Notes under the pieces: generated by a model
Databases searched by the model: none
The model's input: only the letters and a program-made list of their open reading frames with translations
What the model was told of the DNA's origin: nothing
Made by a program: the position numbers and the translations under genes
Origin: Onchocerca lupi
Lineage: Eukaryota > Nematoda > Chromadorea > Rhabditida > Onchocercidae
Direction of reading: 5' to 3'
Assembly: GCA_028564675.1 (NCBI GenBank)
Contig: JAOVVO010000030.1
Location: forward strand, 124,001 to 188,000
DNA: 64,000 bases
Part shown: positions 37,385 through 50,359 of the stretch, piece by piece
How positions within the stretch are numbered: position 1 is the first letter of the stretch
How the letters are laid out: each line of letters starts with the position of its first letter

Positions 37385-38664
37385 CTTTTACAAAATTTCC
37401 TTATATGTAATCATAGGAAAATAATCTTGTTTTTTACATGTTCTACATACTTTTTTCTTCCTGCCCCATTCTTGATTAATTAAAACATTTAAATTCTTAG
37501 CTTTTTTGTGAAGTTGCGCGGTGCTCTTTTCTTTTATTTTCATACTTTATTCAAATTGTATTTGGAATTTTTTCAAACTTGTTCACCTGTTCCCAATTAT
37601 ATTTTCAAAAAGATGTACTTACTTCTGTGACAAGCTTTATTGTACATAGGTTTTCAAATAGGGCATTTATCATTCATCATTCGCTTTGTAATGCTGCGGT
37701 CAGAATTTAATTTTACTATAGTCGAGTAATTCCGGTATTTCTTGATCAGGCAGGATTTTGTATAGCATCTTTGGAATCGAAAAATATCTAAAAGCGTATT
37801 AACTAGGCTAGCTTTTTCAGACCGTCAGTGTTATGTAACTGATTTACGTCCGTATTTTAAAAGTCTACTTATTCACTTATGCTGATCCCTAAAACAGTTG
37901 TACTGGTTTATAGAAATGTAGGATTCACTAGATGTGGTGTCGGGAATCCAGCAAATGAGAAGAATGTTCTTTCGTAGTATAATTTTAACTGCCATCAAAT
38001 ATTGGAAATGAAAAGCTATCAAGAGCCTTAATGAAGTTTTAGATATTAAATTAGGTTTTGCCTGTTAACAGCTGATTAATATGTCCTCTTCATGTATAAA
38101 AATGTATGTCCAGATTTCTTATAGTTGTTGAAGAGGATATTTGTTATAATAAAACGTTGTCCCGTGTAATACATAGATTCTTCCACTTCATGAATCTTGA
38201 GCACAGTGAATCCGTTTCTTTCCTTATCCACTGATTTTAAATAACAGTTCGAGATTTGATGGGTCCCAAAATCCGGATCAGAATCATTTACAGTATACCG
38301 TACTAATATGTGTAGCCTTTTGTATTTATATGATTTTCGCTAAAATTATACAGTAAAGGATAAGAACACATAAACACTAGAGGTCGAAACATCACAGTTT
38401 ATATTAAAGTCGTCAATTAAATGCACACAATAAAAAGTTTACCATATTCAGTAGGCAGCTAATATAGCCTCCATGATAAGATTAAGATACAAAATATTAG
38501 ATAAATGCAAATCATGATACTTAAATTAGGTAGAATTTGGTTTGAAAATCCTGTCTAACTGTATTTACTAATGGAAGAATACAGTACTGACTTGCTGAAT
38601 GATTTAAATGGATAGTTAAGATCTTCGGTATCTCCTTAATATTGCGTAAAAACAATGGTATCCG
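37385..38664. other. Convergent 3' region of Unkempt and PGAP1
   Basis: Both genes end here tail to tail. An AATAAA at about 38147 could end the Unkempt transcript, giving a 3' UTR near 770 bases, long as is common for regulated neuronal mRNAs. No coding sequence is visible. Confidence 0.5.
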
Positions 38665-41600
38665 TTAATGCTCCTTCCTTGGTTTTAGTTCGTTCCGATT
38701 CACAAACCAGTTGAGTCCGATTACTGCGATGAAAGGAAGTCCCAACTGTGCAATACATGTAAACGATTGGATGACCGCAGTATACATCAACACCGCCACA
38801 GAAATGTAATGCTGCAACTCAGAGCAAATATTAAAGATAGCAAACAACTTTACAAACTAAACTAAATTTAACATTTCCAGTAAAAGTTCACTAATAAATT
38901 AAAATCAATTTTAATTTTAAATGAAGAAACTGGACCTCGGCCGACAGACAGAATTTCTGACTGGAAATAATGAGAATAATACTAACAAATAGAATCTCAA
39001 AAATTCGAGATATTTCTTATAGAGTGACTATCAATCATAAAACGATATTGAAAGGAACCCATCCGAGAAAATTTCCTAACCGAAATATGGATAAATAATT
39101 TCTCAAAATAAGAAAGAAACGGTTATAAGGTTAGGAATTCCACGGATATGCGACCCTTTTTGACACTAAAGCAGTTAGGGTGCAGCATAATACGAAGGCA
39201 TTTTGATTAAGAACCAATAATTTTTAAGAAAAGTTGGAAATTCACTAATAATCTTAGAATTTTTCACGTGACTTCTCGTAATTTTATAAATCCTCATTCT
39301 TTTTAAATAAGGTAAAAATCGCTGTAAATGGACGCCGTTATTTCAACTATATCAAACGTGATGAACACAATTACAGAAATAAGTAAGAATACAGATCTGA
39401 ATTAAAGATAAAATTATTGTTCCGAAAAATCTGAAATAATTTGCAAAAAAAATCTGTCCATCCAATTTCGCTGTACTTTTTTTTGAAAAAATAACATAAT
39501 AAAACATACCATCCTGAAGAAATGAATTTTGCCTATCAAAAGTCGAATAAACTTCAAGAAAATCATGCAGTATGCCGGAATACGAGTCGGATCTTCATGA
39601 ACAGCAAATAAACCATATCTAATTATATTCCACACTGAACAAATGCCGAATGGTGCATAAACCAAAATGGCATAAAAATGAAGAACAACCAAGAGAACTG
39701 ACTGCGAAAAAGCAGAAAGACCAATAGTTCTTGAAAATATTGCTATTTTCAGAAACTGCTGAAAAAGAAACATAAAACACTGATCAAACAAAAATTTTCA
39801 AGGCAGCATCAAAAGTTGAAGAAATTTAAAATAGGGGAAGTAAAGTATACCTTTGCACGAAACCTTTTCGCTACTTATAACATTCCTGAAAGGATTGATG
39901 CGAAATCATGATTCCACTGCATTTCAGTTATAAAACTAATCCAACAAAATATGACTTACCAATAAACTAGAAATAATAATTATTAGGAGCGCAAAAAAAC
40001 CATTGTATAAATAATTTATAAACAATGACACTGCAATAACTGCAATTTCAATAAAATCAAGCCATCTGGATTCCACAGATCTGAAATGAATCTCATAAAT
40101 TATCATGATTGCCAATTTTATAACGCTAAAAAATATAAAAAGGTAGATCCGTTTTTCAAATTTCGGACTAATCAGGCCATCGTACAAGATATTTTAACCA
40201 CTTCATCGCAACAACCAACTGAAGCTATAAGCTGTAAATAAGACGAAGAAAAATAATATCTTACATGGTTTAATTAAATGGAAGTAAAAACTTGTCAAAA
40301 ATAAAAGAACATTTTAAAAATCGTTATATGACAATAGAATCTAATTTTTTGTTTTACTGCATCACAATAGTTTTGATCAACTGATCGATGCTAATACATG
40401 TCGGAAAAATCCGAAAATTAATATAAACAAGGAGTGTTAAGGGTCAAGAAGAGCGTAATTTCAAATGTATCAATCAGGCCGATAACAGTTGGGTAAACAT
40501 GTTTCCCGCCAAACGCTCCAACTAACAGGTAAACAAAGTGAGATCATGAGGCGCCAAATTGGAGATCAGGAAAAAAGGAAGGATTCCGAGAGGATATATA
40601 AAGATCGGATTTGGAGCAGAAGCACATTTATTCCACAAGTGGGTTAAAGAGAAGCATTCTTATTCAGCGATTGGTGAAGGAGTGCCAGTGTTTCTACAAC
40701 AGTTTTCTACAAGGGTTTTCTACCGACAGCATTGTATAATGACCATAGCGATGGTCGGATTCGGATCGATACGACTATCGACAATCAGGGAGCAGTACTC
40801 ACTTCTACGAGCAACAAAGGAAAGAAACTCAGTAATATGTCATTTGAATATTTTCGAATTGTTGTTTGTTCGTAATTGTTCCCCTTTTAATAAATATCCT
40901 TTTCTAACAAGAATTGTCGTATTCGCAAAAATTATTTTCACAACAATTCATATACATATCGGAACATACAAACATGAACATATAAATAAATACACGTATA
41001 TCTTATATAACATTGGTATGACCACATCCAACAAGTGTTCCTTATTAAAATTGCAATTTCGGAAAATGAACTAACCACCTTTTCAAATATATGCCTTTTA
41101 TTGATCGAATAAATAAATCCGCTAGCTTCTGTAGAATGAAAGTAAAACAGAAAATCAACAAAGACGAGATCAATAAAGTAAACCAATCAACTCTGCAAAT
41201 ATAAAAAATACAAATGGTATATGTGCAAAAAAAAAAAAAAAAAAAATTCCTTTATATTTCTCAATAAAAGTATTTACTGATATTAAAATGATGAGCGACG
41301 ACTTTTTTGATTTAAAATTTATTCATTAAAAAAACTAACAAATTATTCCAGTAAATGATGAACATGTGACAGATCAAAGTGAAGCATATTATTTTACAGT
41401 CTCGGATAGTCGAATAATACTTCTCTGAAAATGATAGTGGGGACAATTTTTTTTTCCCAGCAACACTCTGCACAAAAAATGTGTCATTATTGTAACTCTC
41501 GTTTGGTTGGGATGACACTACATAATTTAAAGAGACATACCAATTAAACTGGAAATCAATAATGCACTGAGGATATATATACTTAACATGTACGGGACGA

Positions 41601-44600
41601 TGGATCCATACATTCGAAGCATCTTAAATTTAAAAAACGGAAAACAATAAAAATGGAAAAGTTTGCAGACTTGACTCTAACAATAGCATTTGCCTACTTA
41701 TTTTGCAAATGGTTTAAATCGAATGCATAAAAATAATTTAGAATTGCTATTCCAAATAGTCAAAAGAAATTTAATATAATTTGCAACTTTTTATAGTGTG
41801 ATTATTTGCAAACATACCACAATCAGTGTATCCAAATAACTGATACTGAGACGTGCATGGAAGCGGCAGCGTTGATTTAATATGAAAAATACTTCAGCCT
41901 TTATTTCTTCCTTATTAAGTAAATGTCCAACTATTTGAAGTTCTTTGCTGCCGACAAGACTACTTATACGCCGTAGATCCTGACCTCGAAATTCAACTTT
42001 TGCGAACCATTCTATTATAAACTGAACTCACAACAATCCTTGCAACTGTTTAACTGGATTAAATTAATTCCAAAGTTAGCAAACTATAAAGTATGTAAAC
42101 TAAATTATTCAACAAATCACACAAAATTTTTATTAATAGAAGGGGAATAATGAAGAAAATCATGCCTAACTAAGAAGTCGTTGCCCAAGTTCAAAAATTG
42201 AACAGTGATGTTCCACCACAGCAGAAAACATTTTTCGGGTTTTGTTGACAATGAATAACGATGTATAACTAATTTTTTTTTCTTTTTTTTTTTTTTTTGC
42301 AAATTTAGGGAGGATCAACGGAAACTAGCCATTTGTATGTCTGCATGATTCTAATTCAAGTGATATGACGACGGCGACAACTGGAGTTCCGAAATAAATT
42401 GGCAATAACATAACGGGCTCATGACCTTCAAAATCGGCTTTCCATAAGGATGTGAAGCAACTTTTCAATAGTGATAGCAATCCAATATGCACAACCTAAA
42501 ATACATTTCAATTTGTTTCAAATTTAATTCAAAGCTGAATCTAATAAGACTTGTTCTTCACGAGAAAATACCAAAAAACTCGACATTTATTATAATGGAA
42601 CCAAATTTCAGCATTAGTTTCCAAAATTATGCAAAAATTCCAAGAAGTGGAAAAGTTTTATATCTTAATGCCATGAATATTCCTGAAATGCTTTCCAATT
42701 AAAATACTCGATACTCAAACGAATGTATAAAAATTTGATTTCATACAGAATCAAACTTTGCTGAATCCTCTCGAAGTGCAACGGCTTTGAAAAACTCCTG
42801 AGATTTCACATGTACCGAAATCTGTTCTGTAACACTCGAATGAACAAGTGTATAAAACGATTGTCCCCAACTATTCAAAGAATAAATAGGTTCTCCGGAT
42901 GATGTCCATAATGAGCTCTCAATACTCCTTTCAATGAACAACCAGCTATTCTTTGGAAATGACAGGACAAATTCCTTCAGATCTTCGTTATTATTTTTTA
43001 CCTGAGAGGAAAACGAGTTTAAATATGTTTGAATTCATAAGCTTATGAATATAGTCATGAATACTAAAATTTATGACACTTAAATGTAGAAGGCATAATA
43101 ACTCTAATCATGACCATCACAACATTTTTAATATTATAACGATCATAATTACAATTGGTTATTATGATCGGAGATGAAAGAGCAGTAAAAACGACAAGTA
43201 ATGTGCATTATACACTATAGGATAATGAATTTAATGAAAACAAAATTACTAATAATTAATTATTTGCATTTAAATCTGCTGTTTGTTATATTCATTCAAT
43301 AATTTATGAGGAGTATACATAGTTAAATATATATATATATATATATATATACATTTATTATACCTACAAAAATTGATTCATTCCTGATGACAATCTCGGT
43401 ACTTGTGTCAACTCTCATACGTGTTAGCTCCCTGAGAAGTCCATCAGCATCAAAAAGTTGTTTTACAATGTTATCAGCACGTTTATGAAACAAATTTGGA
43501 TCGTAAGCATATTCAATCATTAGACGCGAGATATATCTAAATAACAATTCAGAAACAGTTCCACAAATTAGACTAATTTAGAACATGTTACTGAATTTGG
43601 TTCCTTATTCTTTCTTTATAAAATCGATTAAAATACCTTATATGTTCTAGATATTACAGAGCGGGACAATTACTACTGACAAGTTATGACAGATGAATGA
43701 CACAAATTTGAATAACAAACCTAACCAACTGGTTACACCAAACAATACACAAATGATCGGTTTCTAACTCAAAGCCATCAACAGCGGTAGTTGAAACATG
43801 GCGAATACCATTGTCGAGAGTAAAATGTTCTGGCACAAGATGATCTTTTAAACCACCCGAAACTGATAAGACTAAGAGATTGGCCAATTCTTTCTTATGC
43901 TTTCTCCAACTATCATGCATTCGGTCATATATATTTTTCAAATACCAATCAAAAACCATTGCTAAAAAAATATGAATGTAAGCTATGCAAATGATGCATC
44001 AAAAATGTAACACAATCAAGAACTAATTAAATCAAGATTTTTGATTGATATTTCAAAGCCATTGCTAGCTTTTTTTTTTTAATACAGTACAATTATTTAT
44101 TAGAAAGCATACGTGCATCTTTGTGTGGTGTACCCAAAGTTACAATAAATGCAATTCGGCTAAGATTGAAATGAACACTAAGCAATAGCGATCGTATAAC
44201 AATTCCACCCATTGAATGACCAACAAATATGATACCATGAGGTGGGGGTGAATACAAACCCCAAATATGTCCTACCGCTAACTCAAGATATTTGATTTGT
44301 CGTTCCAAATACATCCCTGATAGACCTGACAATTCCTAAAACCATACAACCTCGAAAAAAATGTTTTATAAACTTCAATAAATAACAATATCTTTAACAA
44401 TGAGTATCAAATTTCAAGATAAACTGAGTTCCTCTTCCCTTGACGTGCATAACGTTACTTCACCATTCATATTTATATATGAATTATTAGAAGTAAAATA
44501 TCCTAAAAGTAGAAGTAGATTTCATAGGAAAGAACCTCATTGAAATCAATAGCAAAGACATCGAATGTGAACGGCAAATTCCTACTTTCCGTCTTGTTGT

Positions 44601-45148
44601 GGAGCACCGACCCTAGAGAACGAACTTGTTTGGAAGAACCTGCATTGCCAGGAACAAAAATGATGGGAATTCCACTAACTTGTCCGGTTCTCCTGCAATA
44701 AAATGGAATTAAACCAAACAAAGCTTTTACGTATTTTCGAGCAAAATTCTAATAAATTAACTGGCATTTGAAAGGATCAAACATACATGTAATTGAAAGC
44801 ATATTCTCCTTCCCCATATAAAATCGTAGAGTAGCCACTGAAATCATTCGAAAACGGATATCTAATATCTTCAGTTTGCTCATGTTTCAACTTTGTGAGA
44901 TCAATATCAATGCGCTATAATGTCAAATTCCTTAAAGCACTTCTAAATTCAACAAATACATTACAAATTAAATAACAAACATTCCTGAAAATCTCTGGAA
45001 TGCATACCATGAAGCTCATAAATCGATACATGTAAGTCATCTCACACTGATTTATTCGCATCCAAGGTCGATTTCCAATCATGTATAATAAATGAAATAT
45101 GGCCGCTATGAAAATCGCAAATAACAGATTCTTGATATGTAGCTTCAT
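38665..45148 (-). CDS. PGAP1: PGAP1-type GPI inositol-deacylase
   Basis: Minus-strand exons: 45148-45008, 44914-44787, 44692-44536, 44335-44113, 43961-43721, 43536-43368, 43001-42747, one from 42495 to about 42330 (3' end unresolved), 42021-41818, 41622-41541, 41190-41079, 40080-39960, 39758-39510, 38811-38665; about 800 aa. A membrane anchor (LLFAIFIAAIFHLLYMIG) comes first, then the lipase-fold domain with FVPGNAGSSKQVRSLGS, DVFAIDFNEELSG and the nucleophile elbow VGHSMGGIVIRSLL, followed by LSVSGGLKDHLVPEH and ETDHLCIVWCNQL. The C-terminal third is a series of hydrophobic segments ending RNELKPRKEH. Known role: ER removal of the inositol acyl chain from GPI-anchored proteins before export. 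The order and motifs match the family; human PGAP1 is 922 aa. Confidence 0.9.
40562..41074 (+). other. Long open frame inside a PGAP1 intron, opposite strand
   Basis: About 170 codons are open on the + strand between PGAP1 exons, in a pocket of clearly higher GC than the neighbouring intron (40440-40830). The frame has no ATG near its start: it opens at a TTG just after an in-frame stop. It begins EIRKKGRIPRGYIKIGFGAE and has no motif I know. It may be chance, part of an unrecognised antisense gene, or an inserted fragment. Confidence 0.2.
43166..43197. repeat. Short hairpin in a PGAP1 intron
   Basis: CGATCATAAT and ATTATGATCG are perfect 10-base inverted repeats around an 11-base loop, near 43140-43171. 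Confidence 0.4.
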
Positions 45149-46636
45149 TGTACCCGTGGAATTTTAGTTACTTAAAAAGCCTTAACTTAAACTTACTTTA
45201 ATTGGAATTTCAATAGAAAGAGGATGCAAAACGACTATACAACACTTACAGAGTCGTGGAATCAAAACAAAAAATCTGACAGTCAATGGACTATGGATCT
45301 AATGAATATACTTACAGTTTGAAATCATCATATATTTCAAGAAATTCTGAATAGATATCAATGCAAAGAATCTTGAAGAGAATGACAAGTCATAGCCAAC
45401 ATCTCCAATTTCAATCATACTAGCGAAAATCAAAATCAGTGATGCGCGGATTTATACGGCCTCTTATTGATCTGTGAAATTTCCATGAATTTCATTTGTA
45501 GAAGTTTCAGAAATTTTACACTTTTACTTTGTGACATTTCATAAATTGCTATCGCAATGATTTCTCATTTTTTCGTGTATCGCCGAACCACTCCCTTATT
45601 TCTATTCGCAAATCACTTACTCAGTTTGCAATCAATTTTTCTATAAACGACGAGAAACGCGAAATGTCCGAAATGCTGTGAATTGTCTGAATATCGACCG
45701 ACTAACATCACACCGACTCACAAAAATACTATGGGCGATGATTCGCTAACATTTTTTGATTTCTGAATTTCTATATTATTTTTTAAAAAGTTTTAGAAAT
45801 ATCGTAATAATTATCGAAGTTTTCGTAGAAGATAATGAAATATTTATTAAAAGTTACTATGCTAGATTGTTCAACTTAAGCTATTTTTAATATTCGATGA
45901 ACCTTGGAATGTTGCAGATCTACTGATCGAACTTTAGAATTTTAAAAAAAGCTTTCACTTTCATAATTCGATTGAAAGCAATGCATTTGGGAATCCATGA
46001 TTTCAATCCAAAAGTTAATGTCGGATCTTTTGAAAAATGAAAAGAACGATTGATCCTACTTTTCAGGAAAATTCTACTGAAATACAACATAAAGCTTAAG
46101 CCAAAGAGAAATATAGTAGGAGAGAACACTATTTGTGCGAGTAATTATTATTTGCATCTTTATTATGAAAATTATTTACGCAGCGGTAAAATTTTTGTAT
46201 TATTGAATGGAATTTATATTTAAATGTAATATAGATAGAAATGGATAAGTTGAGTAAAATGTGAAAAAGGAAAAAGATAAAACAATGGAAACATTATGCA
46301 ATTGATTAAGTATTTGATCGAATTTTATAATCAAGATGAAATCAAGTAAAGGTACTTTCCGTTCCAAACTTATTTTAGCGAAATGAAGCAAATTAAGTTG
46401 ATTTTAACATCCCAAATTCGCACTTTTTCTTTTTTTTTGCATGTCAATGTGAAAAAGACCCTGTAAAAATTTCTTTGACAAGTTAGCCGGACGTAAGCAC
46501 TCATTTGTGTAGCTCCTATCACTGTTTATTAGATACCGTACTTGTTATTATGGATATAAAAAGGGGAAACTTTTCTGTGTTGTAATGAAAAGGTAACAAT
46601 TGAGGGAGATGTGAAGTGATGTTCAACATTTTAAAC

Positions 46637-46878
46637 TACTATATTTCTCTTTATCAAACGGCAATCAACATCACTGATTGAGAATGATGAATACTGCCGG
46701 CAAACATGTAATATTACAAGAAAAAGTGGAATGTGAAGATCATCAGCAAAAGGACATGAAAAAAAAAAAAAATTATTGTTCTGTAGTTCAAAGTATATTT
46801 CTCTGTATGAAACAATTAACATTGCTGATGAGAATGATGAATAGTACTGACAAACATGTGATGTTATAAAAAAAAAAA
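46637..46878. repeat. Diverged tandem duplication, period about 155 bases
   Basis: TATATTTCTCTTTATCAAAC...GAGAATGATGAATACTG...CAAACATGTAATATTA at 46637-46724 recurs, with substitutions, at 46793-46878 (TATATTTCTCTGTATGAAAC...GAGAATGATGAATAGTACTG...CAAACATGTGATGTTA). Both copies are followed by an A-rich run. Confidence 0.8.
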
Positions 46879-48138
46879 GATAAATTCATATATATGGCTC
46901 GTCATAAAATTCATAAAGATTACTAAATTATCATAAATCATTAGAAATATCAAAAATCGCTAAATTTATAAAGATCCGATTTTGACACATAAGTACGGAT
47001 AATTTACTCTGCCATGCACTCACTTCCTGAAAGTTAATATAATATCGCGAGAACAGCTGATTTTAAATCGTGAATATTCTTAAAAGCAAGAAGTCATCTT
47101 TTGAATCGCTCTTACATTTACATTTTTTTTTTTTCTTAATTTAGATTATTTACTCGTTTTCTTGAAAATTTGAAAAATTTTATAATAAAAATCAAGTGAT
47201 TTTAGCTTCTAAACGTATCCTGACAAATTCAAGATAATGAATTTTTGAATGGATTAATTTTAAAAAACAAAAGTTTATTCTTCTCATGAAATCAGCGATT
47301 TTATCGGAGTATTTCTGGTGAAAGTGTTTACTACTTCAATCATAAATATAGTGGGAAAACATTTGTTTGAATCTATGATCTTTTCGGGATAATATAATTG
47401 TATAATTTTGGCTTGTTTTGGGGCCAATTTTTGTGGTGCGCTGAAATGCAGGTAAAGATTCCATAAAAACTGATGAAGAATATTTTAAAAAATCTCCAGT
47501 AGCAATTATGACAAAATTGTTTTCACAGAAAATTACGTAGATTTTTTGACTTCAACTGCAACATATTTTTGGCTAAATGATTTTTCGACAGTTATTTCTC
47601 CATTTTATTAACACAGGCTGCAGACTCCTCTGAATTCGTTATGGTTGTATTTATGAAAAGATGTTCAATTCAGTTGAAATCTAAAATTTGAAAAAATACT
47701 ACGAATTACTTCTCACATTTGGATTGCTTAAATCTCATTCGAATGGTGATTCATTTGCTTTAAATGTATCGCTTATTTATAATGTCGCATGAAATAATAC
47801 ATTTTAAAATGCTTAAACTTGGCAGGATTAAAGTTTTCGTCATTACTGGTTCTTTAAATTCGTCATAATCAATGAATGAATAAAAAACAAAGCAAAGGAA
47901 AATGAATATCAATCAAATCGATCGATGAGTGTAACTTGAAAAAAAAGCAACTCTTACTTGCTGTCATATTTTCTGAAATAGTCTGTACTTGGGATTACTT
48001 TCTCTTTCCGATACACTGAAAAGTCCCCCAAAATTTGCATAAATCTATAAAAAATTTAATTATTTCTTGAAATCAGCTATTTCGAATACGATTTTCTGTT
48101 TCGAATCTCTCACCATCTTTAGACATTAAATATTTCAG

Positions 48139-49266
48139 GTTGTGAAGTGCATTTCGTTCATCCCTGCTATGTTTCGTATTATTTTCTGAACTTCGATCTT
48201 ACCAATTGCTTTCAAAAAAATTTCTAAATTTTTATTCTTTGCGATCTCATTGGCATCTAAAATCTGCACTTCATATTTTAATCGAAATTCGGGAAAAAAT
48301 CACAACTAATAAAGACGTCGTTTTCAGTTGTACGTCAGAAAAAATCGTATTGCTTAATTAAAATAAAACCTGATGGGCTAATTGTTGGTCACACATATCA
48401 GTCCCGAAATCTTTTCCGAATTTTTGAAACTCTCTAATTGATAATTTTATCTCAAAGTAGCGATCCGATAACAATGTTACTGGTCCTCATATATAGGCGG
48501 CATTATGATTATTGCTTCACTGATCATATGATAGATTTAATATTTTTCTCTCGGCAGAGAAAGAAATTTTTGGGGACGAGTTTCACCTGCATTCATTCAG
48601 TTCTGAATAAGAGATCATCCAAATCGATCTTAGAGATTGTAATCAACGAATAATCTTTTTAGTTCAGAACAAACAGTCCCTCATATGTTTTGAAAGTAAT
48701 ATCTGATTGCTGGACACTTAGAAAGAATGATCACTTCTCTGTGCATCACAAGTTTGAACACCCAATATGTCCATCTTAGCGAAGATTTTAGTTCGAGCAC
48801 TGGAAATGATAATATAGAGGCGTCATTTGCATAATCCATTACATTTTCCGGGTCTGGAAGCTCACTGGTTCCAATCCAGTCTTAAATCATAAGCATAAGG
48901 TATTTTTCTGACTGATAAATGGAGATAATACTAGAAGAGAGAAAGACGGAAAAAGAAGAATGTTAAACCAGCATCACATCCCGATTTCTGTAATAATTTG
49001 TCTAATTCGAAAATTAGTTTGTAAAAACCAACGGCGCAATTCATTGCATAAGAACATCCCTCCTAGCATAAGCATCAGGATTTTGTAGTGTCATCACATG
49101 CCGAAATTGGTAATTCAATAACTCCATGCGTATGAGTACAATTTTCTGCAGTGATCACTTTTGGCATATTTTCTTTGTTCTAAATGCATGAGCGGAATCT
49201 ACAGAACTGTTCATTGTAATAATTTTGCAGATTTCATTCAACGAATACTCTTGTTTTCCTCTAAAT
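48139..49266 (-). pseudogene. Protein-like fragments: unannotated gene or decayed gene
   Basis: Reading the minus strand from 49266 down, several frames have clearly protein-like composition: FRGKQEYSLNEICKIITMN, then in another phase MPKVITAENCTHTHGVIELP, then GTSELPDPENVMDYANDASI (in a 66-codon frame ending near 48681). These are followed by SDITFKTYEGLFVLN, SDRYFEIKLSIREFQKFGKD (about 48470-48371, ending at CATCAG|GTTTTA) and ILDANEIAKNKNLEIFLKAI (ending in a TGA near 48139). The last two can be joined in phase 0 through a GTGCAG acceptor. The others are separated by phase changes or stops that I could not all resolve as introns. I recognise no family. It is either a divergent multi-exon gene or a pseudogene. 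Confidence 0.35.
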
Positions 49267-50359
49267 GTGTTTAACTCCGGTTTTTAACTTGCAACACTGA
49301 AATTTTCTTATTTATTCTTTAACTGAGTTACATAGTCCAATCGTTGGTTCTTAGTTTCGCATTCTTTACTGAACCAAATTTTGAAAACTGTCTTTGTTTT
49401 ACCTGAACAAATTATAAATAGAAGCGCTCTATGTTCCAGTGTTTTTCAATGAAAGCAATATTCACTCTAAAATTAAAAATGTCATCACAAACTGAACTGC
49501 CCAAAAAACAGTAGAAATAACCTTGATTTTCGACCTTCGCCTGGCCAACTACAAAACTGAATGATTTCGCACCTCACATGGACCTTATCGCTATCCGAAA
49601 TCTTTTTTGCGCTATGTGTAATAATATTTCAATTAATACCAGATTTCAAAATTCAATATTAGATTTTTCTCTTATTATGCAAAGAAACACTGACGTAAGA
49701 AATGATTCATGCTGATATACAAAGACAGATAAAAGCAAAGAAACGCGACCCTGTGAGGTAGATATAAAGAAAAACGAAATAATCATATAAAATGTATAAC
49801 AATTGGAAAAAAAAATTGTGAATTTTTGTGAGTAGAAAAATAAAAAATACATATACGATAAGTTTCAAAGAAACTTCATTCGACAACTGTTCACAATTGT
49901 AAAAAAAAACCCAGCATTATAACTTGATCAAAAATTTGTTAACAAACATTAGAAAATTATAAATGATTTAAAGGATCGTTAATGAGTAAATAAAAAGCAT
50001 CCAGATAAAAAAAAAGTATACAAGAGAAAGGCGACAAGGTCAATCTGTGTATTTCAAAAAATGAAATAGAATCTGTATAAGCGTACTTCCTACTTTTCCA
50101 TCATATTAGGGTGTTTTTTTTTTTTTTTTTTTTGTCCGGATTTTTTTATTTGTTTGGTAAAGATTTTTGCGACGAACCTCCAGTTATTAATATTTTAATT
50201 TGTAGTGACAGATTTTTCCAACAACTGCAAATCAGCTGTTGAGTAAACAACCCATAACCGGTTATTGAAATTTTTTCCTTGAATATGTGGATTTTAATCG
50301 GCAAGAAAGATTGATTTGAAACTCGATTTCGATTAGTTTAAATTATTTCACTGTACAAT

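Larger units (their letters stand above)
45149..50359. other. 5.2 kb spacer between PGAP1 and TAF4
   Basis: Upstream of PGAP1 and downstream of TAF4, this stretch has no recognised gene. It contains a 155-base-period duplication (46637-46878) and a series of protein-like frames on the minus strand (48139-49266), listed separately. Another protein-like minus-strand stretch with one stop lies near 47540-47650. Confidence 0.5.

Noticed and set aside
48864..48880. ACTGGTTCCAATCCAGT, a perfect T-arm-like stem-loop suggesting a tRNA
   Set aside because: Loop position 57 is C rather than purine. No matching acceptor stem, D-arm or anticodon arm could be built, and the bases lie within a protein-like frame on the other strand.
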